A stretch of 64,000 nt of DNA from Nyssa sinensis (lineage: Eukaryota > Streptophyta > Magnoliopsida > Cornales > Nyssaceae), in NCBI GenBank assembly GCA_008638375.1, contig CM018038.1, forward strand, positions 33,072,669-33,136,668, written 5' to 3'. Position 1 is the first letter of the stretch. Every line of letters begins with the position of its first letter. Position numbers and translations under genes: made by a program. Below, one piece after another: positions 37,924 to 49,900 of the stretch. The notes below the pieces were generated by a model, which was given only the letters and a program-made list of their open reading frames with translations, was not told the origin of the DNA and ran no database searches.

Positions 37924-40900
37924 GTGTGTGTGTATATAATAATCTATAAATGGTTCACTAGTGAATGGATTCTAAAGAAGTGTAATTGCTTGCTTCTTCT
38001 TGGTCATTGTGCAGGCAAAAGTGAGAGAGACAATGGAAAAGGCTTTCTGGAATGGTATTATGGAATCCATGAAACAAGATGAGCCTGACTACAACTGGGT
38101 TCTTAAACTCACGAAGGAAGTCAGGGATGAACTGTGTGAGATATCTCCTTCGAGTTGGAGACAGGAGATTGTCGAAACTATTGATATTGATATTCTCTCA
38201 CAGGTGGTGAACTTTATCTTTGCTATCAGTCTGCAGTAGTGCAGTGTATACCAATTGTTGCTGTTATCACTATATCATGTCAATCAACTTTCCTTTTGTT
38301 TCTTCTTTTTCTCATAGGTGCTGAAGTCTGGAAGTTTAGACATGGATTACCTTGAAAGATCCTAGAGTTTGCATTGCTCACTTTGCAGAAACTTTCTGCT
38401 CCAGCTAGTGAGGATGAGGTGAAAATCACTCATCATATGTTGTTACAAGAACTAGGGGAAATTTCTCAAGCTGGAGATAGATCAAATGCATCATTTGCCC
38501 TATTAACGATGAAGGGTCTTCGTTTTGTTCTACGGAAGATTCAGGTGTGTTAGCAGCCTTCAGTGTCTCTCTTTTTGTTTCTTCCATAAAATCGTACTGA
38601 AATTCAAGTACTTTTGGTATTTTAACTAGAAAGCCATTCGTGGTGTTGGTTCTACCTAGATGGGGTGTTGGGAGCGGTGAACTGGGTAGAAACTAACTTT
38701 TGGCATTACTTGTACAAAATCGCCGCCCTTGGGCTCGGACCCCACAGTGATCTTTTACTATTTACACCATGTGATGGCCCCTACTAATGGTATTGTAACT
38801 GACAAGTGTGACTGTTAATTGCATTGCATTGCATTATGTGATGTATAGAAGTTTCTCCATTCATTCATATGCATGATATTGTTGAGGAACACTGGGTGGA
38901 ATTCAGGGTTCAACCTTTTGGTCAAGTTGGCTAGTCCTTTGATAGTCTTCCCTACCGAAGTTCAGGTCAATATTTTCACTTCCGTTGATTTAGGTCTTGA
39001 TCTTTGCTTTTCTGTGCCAGATTGATAATTGGAGCATTTTGCAGTGCAACAACTTAAGTGCATGTCAAGCTTTGCGCCAGAAGGGGGGGGGGGGGGGGTT
39101 TATTAACTTCTCCCCTAAATGACATGGCCTAGAAAGCAGAAAATGCATCCTTCAATGGCACTGTCCATAAACACTATGCATGTCACTTAGTAAACAGGAG
39201 AGCCCATTGATTATCCAACAGTTGAATATCTATAATGTGGCCGTGAAAATAGGTTAACTATTGTTAAGAGTGTTTGCTTGTTTTATTATTTTTTCTAAGG
39301 GTATTATTGTATATTCTTTTGTGTTAATATATGCAAGAGCAGAAGGAATTAACGAATGTCTAAACCTTTTTCAGTTCTTCTCTTTTCTTTCCCTTTTTTT
39401 ATTCTTCTTTTAATTCTAAACTCCATAGCATACAAGTTAACTACTATAATATTGGATTTAGGAATAAGAGGAATGTGAAATCACCAACTCATCTAAAAAC
39501 TTAAGCTGTTAGAGAGGTGTAACATTTTTATTATATTCTCTAACATGCCCTCTCACATGTGGCCAGTTTGAGCCTACACGTGTAAATTCATATTATGGGG
39601 GTGATGGTGAGGTTTCAATACAATACCTTTTTACCTGCTCTGATATCATGTGAAGTCACCAATTCATCTAAAAGGTTAAACTATTAGAGACGGTGTAACT
39701 TTATTATTATATTCTCTAATAAGGAAGAAAGGCCAACCATAAGTTTTGGAGCATATTATTAAACAAGAAACTGGTTCTGAAACTAAGCATAATTGAATCA
39801 GCATGTTAAAGTGGATTACTGGAAGGAATAAGAAGGAATGATTTAGATTGGGTGGCAGAAAAAGGTTAAACAGCCTACCATAGCGGAGATCAACAGATAG
39901 TAGCTAGCATAACTAGGGTGTGCATTTCTGACATTGGGATATCATTAGACAGGTGCTGTGATATGGGTATAATTTGAGCTAGGAAATCTGACCCAACTTG
40001 GCAACACACATTCCTGCTAAGTTTGGGTTTTCTGTTTTCTCAATTATTCAGTCTGTTTTCAGGGTGGGACCAACTGATCTAATAATTAAGTTTAATTAAG
40101 GATGTGTCTCACTGACATATGTATATCATGAAATTCCAGTACTGGTACTGGTGCTCACTTTTCACTATTTTTTTTTATAGGTAAATCACACACACACACT
40201 CTTTGCCCCTTAAGGGAACTTGAACCCTCAACCTCCCATATGGGGAGGTGGAGGACGTACCAACCAAGTTAGAGCTTGTTGGTGCTCTCTTCTCACTACT
40301 TGTACATTGTCTTATGTAGGAAATTTTTGTATTGAGGAAGAAAATGTACTGCTTCATTTAACTAAGAAATAAGTTTAAAGACAAGGAAGTTAAAAGGTAG
40401 TTTTTTTTTTTGCACTGCTTTGTGATTGAAAATTAGGGTTTGAATAATGTCTTAGGATTTGTAATCAAACTTTTATGTAAAAGGTGTCTTGTTGGCACAT
40501 GTATATCATGAAATTTGCATACTGGTAGTGGCTGTTGATTTTCACTAATTGTACATTGTCTATTGTAGGATATTCCTGAAATTGAGAACGAAAGTTGAAC
40601 TGTTCTACTTAAAAAAATGTTAAAAGAAGAGGAAGTTTATAAGTTATGGCTTCTTTTTGGTTGGAAGCTAGGGTTTGAATAATACCTGAGTACTGCCTTT
40701 TTGTACCTTTGTTGTATCATAATCTGTGAAATCTTTGCTCTGTAGCTTACCGTACACTTGATTTAATTTTGTCCTTGTCTAATGTTGGCTACTTCTCTAG
40801 TAGTACTACTAGTCTCTTTCATTTTCCATAGCTCACATAAATAATTTCTTCAACGGAGGATATTGTATGCTACTCATCAACTGCGGTAGAAGGTGTAATA

Positions 40901-43900
40901 AGAGGTTATTGGTTTTTGGGCTTCTTTAGGGTTTGAGAAATGACTAGATTTTCCTTTTGCTATGTATTTCTTGTTAGAGTGTTTTAGTTATTTTTTATTT
41001 CTAGATAAGGGTATTATTGTATTTTCTCTCTTGGTAATGTATAAATATAAGGTGTATGGGCAGAAGTAAATTTACGAAGTCCTAAACCTTTCTTTTCTCT
41101 AATCTTAGTTTTGTATGTAAATTTTAACTTGGTATCAGAGCAGGTTGAAAATATTTTTTTCCCCTAAAACACAACCCACGACTAGAAAGACTAGAAGAAA
41201 AGAAGGTTGTTGACGTCACTTTCCGTTGATGACATCACACTGGCGTCATTTTTCCGTCAATGACATCATCTTTTAACAGCTACTTCGGGTGACCAAAATA
41301 CCATGTTTACACTCGCTTTTCCATGCTGACTCCTCTAGTATTTTGTGCGAAATTTTTTGAAGCCATCTAGAGGTGTTTTTCTATTTTCAAATGTTTTAAA
41401 GATTATTGGACCCTTTTTTTCGATCTGCATTTTGGGAGGTTTTGAGGCTGTTTCGATCCTTCAATCTGCTATGGAGGGTTGCGTTTTGGTTCTAGGGATC
41501 TTGTTTCGATAGATCCATGTGCATTTGGGTATTCTTGGTGTCGATATGGTGTTTTTCTTTTTGGTGTTTGATAGGTCTGTAGTGGATTACTTGCTAGTTT
41601 GAAGTTTCCTTGTGGTTCCTCTAGTTTACGAAGGTTCCTTTGGTCGCTATATTGCCGTTTGAGTGTTAGGTCTCACTATTTTTGCTATTTCAGTGTTTGA
41701 TCTTTGTTGGTTCCTCTAATTTTTTGAACCTCATGTTCATACGACAGTTGGATTTTGTGATTCTTTGAAGAAGATATGAGACTCTATTACAAAATATTTC
41801 TCACAACAGTGTAATGTTTCTTTGGTGTATGAGCAGATTTTCACTACTAAACAGTTTGGGAAACCATTATTTGAGTATTACAACATTCTTAAGAATTTAT
41901 GGGATATGTTGCTTTAGTATTGTCCCTTTACTATTGATTTGGAGCAACAAAAGCGTTATTGGAAAGATTTTATGATTGTTTCCTTGAACTTTAAGGAAAG
42001 ATTTTATGATTGTTTCCTTGAACTTTAGTTTAGATTCAGATCTTCATGGCTTTAAGGACCAAATTTTTGCTAGTGAGATTTTGCCTACTGCTGGTAATGC
42101 GTATTCCCATTTACTATGTTCATCTCTAGGACAGAGCTCCATTATGACTGGCTTTATTGCTTATTCGTTAGATTCTTTGCTTTAGTTTCGAGCAGTGGTG
42201 GTTGGGGCTTCGGTTCTCGTGGTTTTCGTGGAGTTTCTAGAGGTGATGGTCGTGTTGGTGGACTTGGTGATAAGAAGTGTGATCATTGTGGTGGTACTAA
42301 TTATACAGAACTTTATTGTTGAGTGAAGTATGGTAAGCCAAATTATGCACATTAGGCTATGGATGGTCCCACACAACCTCTGCCTTCATCTGGACCTAAT
42401 ATTCCCTACGTATTGCTTTTCGTTCTTCATCCACTGCTACTTTAGCCGATTCAAGTAATGTTGCATGTGTGGCCTATTCGTCTTTGTCCTGGGTTATTGA
42501 TTTTGGAGTTAGCTCTCATATGTTTGGTATACCATCTCTCTTTTTTCATTTGAATCCTCTTAAGCACCATATTGTTTTAGCTGACGAGTCATCTTGGTTA
42601 GTCCTTGGTAATGGTGTTCTTCGTCCTACTCCTTCCTTATCATTACCCTCCAGTTTTTATGGCCCTGATTTTCCTTTTAATTTGATTTCCATTGATTAAT
42701 TGAGTAAAAAGCTTAATTATTCTATAACATTTTCTCCTACTTCCTGTGTTTTTTAGGACCTCAAGATGAAGAAGATGGTTGGTTCGGGACATGAGAAGGA
42801 TGGTCTCTATTACTTGGATTCGAGTGGTTTCTCCACTTCCTATGTTTTTTAGGACATCAAGATGAAGAAGATGGTTGGTTCGAGGCATAAGAAGGATGGC
42901 CTCTATTGCTTGGATTTGAGTGGTTTCTCCTCCCTCACTTCATCGGCCTTGAGTGCAACAGTTTCGCCGTCTCCAGTGCACTTTCGTTTGGCTCATTCTT
43001 CGTTGGAAAAGCTCAAGTTAGCTATTCCTGATTTGAACCGTGTATCTAGTTTAGAATGTGTGGCTTGTCAATTGGGCAAGCATCACCGTGGTTCGTTTCT
43101 GAATAATAGTCATGATCGTTAGTCTCACTGTTTTGCTTTGACATATGGGGGACCGTCCCATGCTTTTAGTTTGAATGAATTTAATTATTTTGTAATATTT
43201 GTGGATGATTATTCTTACATGACATGGTTGTTTTTTATGAAAGAACGATCTGAGCTTCCAAATATCTTTTTAAAGTTCAATAATGAAATCTTTGTTCAGT
43301 TTAGTCAACGAATTAAAGTTCTTGGCTCAGATAATGCATTAGAATATACACAACCTGTCATGAATTCTTGTGTTGCTCATAGTATTATCCATTAGACTAG
43401 TTGTGTTCACACTTTCCAACAAAATGGTGTTGTTGAACGGAAGTATTGTCATGTGTTGGATGTTGCCCGCACATACCATCAACTGTTCTAAATCATCAGT
43501 CTCCCTTTTCTCTTTTATATCATAATCTCTCGTCCGTTCAACTTACTTTTTGTGTGTTTGGTTGTGTAGTTTTTGTTCATATTCTCGATCCTGGGCAAGA
43601 TAAATTATCACCTCGTGCTCACAAATGTGTTTTTCTTGGGTACTCTCGAACTCAAAAGGGTTATAGTTACTTTAGTCTTGAGTCTCGCCGCTTTGTCAGT
43701 GCTGATGTTACCTTCTCTCTTGTGGCCCATCTTACTATTGTTTTCAGTGCTGATCTTACTATCTATTGTTGTTAGTTGTTTCTGTTCATTACACCAGCTT
43801 GATATTAAAAATGCCTTTTTCTATGGTGATCTTCACGAAGAAGTTTACATGGCCCAACTTCCTAGGTATGTTGTTGCTGGTAGCGAACATCTTGTTTGTA

Positions 43901-46900
43901 GGCTGCGAAAGGCTTTGTATGGTCTAAAGCAGTCTTGTAGTGCTTGGTTTGATAGATTCAGTGTTGTGGTGCTTGCATATGGTTTCCATCGTTCTACTTC
44001 TAATCACTCCATCTCTGTTCGTCACTCTGTAATGGGTTCCATTATCCTAATCGTCTATGTGGATGATTTTATCATCTATGGGAGTGATTTTGCTGGTATC
44101 GCAGATTTGAAAAGCCATATCAGCCAACACTTTCATACTAAAGATCCGGGTGGTTTTGGAGAGTTTTGTGGTTTATGGGGCTGTTAGACTAGATTTATAT
44201 TGAGTTTGATTATGGTTTTATAATTGCAAAATTTAATTATTTAACTTAAGATAAAAGGCAGTGTAGCATGGTGGCAAACTGATAGTATAACATCTAAAAG
44301 GAAGAGGTGGGGTTATGAAAAAAAAGGTAGGAGGATGGAGGGAAAGGAGAAATCTATGCAATCACAACTAGGTTTAAGAAGCTATTACTTAGGCTCCATT
44401 TGGTTTGTGGAATTAGTGAGGAAAAGGATAAAAAAAAATTTGTGAAGATCATTTTTTTTATGTTTGGTTAAATATTCCTCCTGTAAACAGTATAATTTTT
44501 TTGTCAGTGTGTAGACCACGTACCCTAAGAATCTTGTTGAAAGGATCAAAGCACATCATTGGAGTCATACCATGGCCATGCACCAATTTCTAAGAGCTCC
44601 CTAAGATCTACCCCCAACCTTAGGCAATCAAAAAGTTATAAGAGGAAACACTATGAAAGAAATATACTATGAGGTACTGTTGAGAACATGAGCCAGGCTG
44701 GAGTATCCAGGATGTGAGGGAGGTATGGCACTATGGTTCGAAGGGAGATTGGCTCAATTCACTTAAGAGTCTCAAGATGGCCTCGGAAGAGCCCCGCCAA
44801 GTCCAGGGCTAAAGCCTGGTGTCTATTAACCCAAACGAGGAAGCATCCTTGGAGATTAGTCACATGTCACCATTCTATTGGTCTGTGTTTCAACCGGTGA
44901 TTTATAGTAATGAAGTTTATGTGGCATCCTAGTCCATGTAAACACCAATAAGATGCAACACATGGTAGACATATTCCGCGGTGAACCAAGTACCCATAAT
45001 GAGAATTGCACCCAAGGCAACTACCTTGTCTCAGTCCCTCGTAAAATGAGTGTACAGAGAACAATTTAGTTCAGTGCCCCAATCTTGAAGTCTCTCCTAA
45101 ACCTAGGACACCAAACCGTACCATTATCTGAGGAAGAAAGGGCCTCCATGACTGAGCGTCTTTATTTGTCGAGATTTGGAAAAGGTCATGGAATCTATCT
45201 TTCAGAGCTACCTTCCTGCACTATAAGTCAAGCCGCCCTGTAAGTCTCATCTGAAGCCTTTCCACGACTGCATCCCAAATAGATTTAGCTTTGAAGGAAT
45301 AACTTAAAGGAAGCCCAAAGCAGGACGTGGTAGGGAACCACCTTGCACCCCGTAGTGTTCTGTAAATCGAACATGAGCAGAGCCAAAATCTGAGAGCTAT
45401 GTCTACAGAAACAACAAAATATGAAGTTTCCAACCTTCTGCTTTCTCTGCTGCAACTATAAAGTTAATGCAGCCTCTCTCACTTTCTAGTACAGACCGTT
45501 AATAGGGCCAACCTATCTGAAATTCTTGCACATAAGCAATAATTTTTGAGCCTAAAATTAAATACTACAAAATGAGAATGAACCTTGTTGACGTGCAATA
45601 CTTTGTTTATTAGGTGGAGGAAATACAATTCCAGAGTCTCCTCCTCCAGTTTGAGTTTTATGATATCAATGAAGGGGAAAAAAAACGGACATGTATCATC
45701 CTTTACGTACGATATAAGTAATGCATCACTGATATTGGTCAATTACTAGCTGCTGCTTTATATGTATTGTAGATGCTTTTGTATTTTAATTATTTATTTG
45801 TGAGTGACACACCTCATTTATCAGATGATCTTATTACAATAGGCAATACCCATTAGTTAGCACATGGAGTCCAAAAGGAATTAGAAATTCAGAGGTGTGG
45901 ACTTGTGGGACAACCCAATTTGGTTGTTATCAGATGTATTTAGTTGGCTGGTTGGTCTCGATTGTTTAGCTATAGCACATTTTTCACAATTCACAATGTT
46001 TTTCCCATATATCCATGAAAAGAATATGGATTTTTTCTCTTTGTAATGTAATGTACTTCACTGTAAAATTAATGCAGGCACTTAAGCATGAGATTAGTAA
46101 AGCACGCATAAGGATTTTGGAACCATTCATAAAGGGGCCTGCAGGTTTAGAATACCTGCAAAAAGCTTTCACCAACCACTATGGATCTCCAAATGATGCC
46201 CCTGCCTCTTTACCGCTGACAACACAATGGCTCTCTGCTGTGCGGGTTGATTCTGAGCAGGAGTGGGATGAGTACATAGATTCTCTATCAGCTTTTAGAA
46301 CAAGCAATGCCAGGTGTCCTCAAGGGCTCCCCTCCACAATATTTCGTACTGGAGGTAGTGTACCAGTCGCATCAAAAATTGGTTCTCCAGCTACTATTTC
46401 TACAGGTTTAATTGTTGACTCCATAGATTTTCTTCATCTTTTTCTTCTTTTCTATCTGATGTTGCGTAACAGAGTATGCCTAACTGAATTCCTGAAATTG
46501 TTGATGTTATTTTATTGTGCTTAGTCTCTGAACAACCAGAGTGCAAAGGAGAAAAGGTTGATTTGTTGCTGAGGCTTTTTTTGTTGAAGCTTGTAAGTGA
46601 GGTTGAAGGGTTGACAGTGGAAACTATGCCTGAAACTCTTAAGCTAAATCTCTGTAGGCTGAGGACTGTTCAGTCTCAACTTCAGAAAATCATTGTCATC
46701 TCTACCAGGTGAGTGGATATTTAAATTTCCATTCTACCTTTTTTTTTTCATTGCCTCTAATTGCTGAATAACACATTTGCATGATGACTGGGGCATTGTG
46801 GTTGACCTACCCTGAGACTTCACCACATAAGATTGTTAGAGCTATTAGTTTTCAAGTGTCAGTCTTCATCTTGATGATGACAGTGGGACCTGTACACCTT

Positions 46901-49900
46901 GTAGCTACATATTTGTTGCAATATGTCAAAGAAACATAAAAAAATTTAAAAACCATGGAAAAGATAAGATAACATGGAGCATGCATTAGAATAATTAATG
47001 GGACAAAATCTAGGTGTACCATGTATATATGATATGCTTTATTACATATGCTACCACATTGGTCTACTATAATATTTTTTCTCGTAAGATTACAATTTTA
47101 TACTATGAAAAATTGCTGATCAGTACCTTCTATTACTGGGGTATAAATATCTATACTGCCCAACTTTTTTACATAACTCAGAAAATCACACACCCTTAAA
47201 GTTCTTGTAAATATATTTCCTAACTAGTCTTCAGATTTAACATTGCGTGTTACAATCTTCTTTTTCATTACCATGTCTTGTGCAAAATGACAATCTACCT
47301 CTTTGTATTGGGTTAAATCATGGAATATTATATTAGAAGAGCAGCATAGTTGTCACAAAACATGTTCATAGGTCTGTTAATAGAAAATCCCATTTGCCTG
47401 CAAAAATGACTTAACCTAAATCATCTCATGTGCCATATGTTCACAGTTCTATGATCAGCTTCTACACTTAATCTGGCAACTACATTTTGCTTCTTGCTCT
47501 TTCATATAGCCAAGTTTCTGCCCTCAAATGTACAAAATCTTGAAACTGACCTTCTACGATTCCTACTACTCTCTTACCCAATCTGCATCAAAGTTGCCCA
47601 CAACATCAAGAAAACTAGAATGTCCAAGTATTAGACCTTTTCCTGGATATGAGACAGCTTCCCAATGTTGCTTCCTTGGACTTGCATGAACTAATAACTC
47701 CAGTTGTAAATGCAATATTTGAACGAGTCCCTGTTACATATATAAGCTTCCTTACCAATATTCTATATCTTTTTCAAGTTTCACATTAAGATTGACAGGG
47801 GTTTCAACTGGTTTGGCCCCTAAAAGACCTCTCTCATTCAAAAGATCAGTAATATACTTAATTTTTGAAAAGGAGATTCCCTCCTTAGATTTAACAACCC
47901 TTTTGTGCTTAAGAAATATCTCATTTGACTATATTCTTTCATATGGAGATGTGCTTACTAAGATGAGTTTTAAGATCAGTGATACCTTATGTGTCACTTC
48001 TAGTAAGAACGTCATCATGATACGCAAGAAGAATGAGAGTTCCACTAGGCCTCTGTTGGATAACTAACACCTTTTACTTATCACCAAAAAATAAAAATTG
48101 TAAACCTTGCTACAAGTTATTCTTTTAAATGCTTAATACTTCTATCATGATTAAACTTTTTATTTTTTGATAAGTAAACTTTCATTAGATAGCACCAAGG
48201 GGGTGCACCCAAGTACAAAAGAACATATACAATATTCTAAGGATCCAGACACAGTGTAAGAATGACAAAAAAACTATCCAGAGCAACGGATTGGCCCTAT
48301 TATTTCTCTTCCTCCTAATGCTTCACCAAATGCAAAGAGTAGTCATATGTCATGCCTTTCTAACTCTTCTAGAAGAAGGAGACGTTCCCCTCCAAGGAGA
48401 TAGACATCCGACCTTGACCGAGGCATAACCTATCAAATACCTAACAACCCAATCAAAGGACTCCAAATAGCCCAAGTGAACTAGCAGGAATTAGAATATG
48501 GTTCACCGTTTCATCCAAACACTTGCAAAGGTAACAAAGGTTAACCAAAAGTTTTCATCTTCTTCTTAAATTATTCAGAGTAAAAATTCTTCCCAAACCA
48601 TAGTCCAGGCAAAAAAGCTATTTTTAATGGTGCTTTTGATCTCCATATAGCCTTCCATGGAAAATGCCGATCCCTCTCACTTAACAATAAAGGTAGTATG
48701 TCTTTACAGAAAAATCATCCCCTCTGTACACCCAACGAAATATATCCTCCTTTGAATTATTAAGGGGGATCTTGTACAAAAAAATAAATAAAAATCCACA
48801 ACCTCTGCTATCTCCCAATCATGGAACGACCTGATAAAACTCACATCCCAAACCAAAGTATCCTCAGAACGCCTAAGGCGACCCACAAAAGCCCTTCTGT
48901 TTGCTGCCACCTTATATAAGGATGGAAATGCTGAAGAAAGAGTACCACGATCACTCAAAACATCATTCCAAAAATTAACTCTACTACCATCTTCCACTTT
49001 TCATCTAATGTGTTTAGAGTATTCACTCCACCCTTTTTTGATGCTTTTCCATACATGTCCCATGAGAAGATCTAACTTCTTTAGTGCACTAATCTCCTTC
49101 TTCCACTCCATATTTTTGAGCGACCACCTTTCTCCTCGAGCTATCCCTTTCCCTGCCAAACCTATTTTTTGGATAAGTAAATGCTAATATATATAATAGA
49201 CAAGTGCCAAAGGGGGCACAACCACATTAAAGTCGTTGGAGCACTGGCATTTTGTTTGTGCAGCGTCCTATCCTTAGACTAATATGCAACTCCACTATTA
49301 TAAGAAGTCCAAGGCTTACCAATCAAATCATAACAGCTCTCAACTGTGACCTTCACCCCCACAATATTTACATCTATGAACTCCTCCATCTTGACCTCCA
49401 CTACACGTATAACCACCTCTATTGCCACCTTTGACATTCTGAAAATTGTTAGCATAACCCCTAAAACCACTAGAAAATCCAAACTGACCACTGAATCCAC
49501 CACCACCACCACCAAGGCCATCACCTCTAAAAGAACCCTACTTAAATTCAGCCATGACAAGAAACTAGATGACAAAAGAGCTTTTACCACAATTCTAGTC
49601 TATCTAGTGACCAACTAGTGCACCCCAAAATAGATTAAAAAATAACACCAAACAACATGAGAAACTAATTACAAGCTGATTACAAAAAAACCAAGTTGCC
49701 CATGCTCAACTCAACAAAGCCTTATCCCAACTATTTGGGGTCGGTTACATGAATCTTGTTTCACCATTATACTCTATTTAAGACCATTCCTGCATAAGCT
49801 GCCCATGCTCACCAAGGACAAATAACTAAGTAATGATTGCTGGAAAGCACCCTGTGAATGTTACCTATGTAGAGCCCAATAACCTTTTGTAAACAGTACT

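Noticed and set aside
37815..38082. Open frame continuing past exon 6 into intron 6
   Set aside because: It runs through a (TA)n tract and stops; splicing to 38015 restores the conserved family sequence.
39474..39721. Simple tandem duplication instead of a miniature LTR element
   Set aside because: The primer site, purine tract, TG...CA ends and 5-bp flanking duplication together are not expected of a plain duplication.
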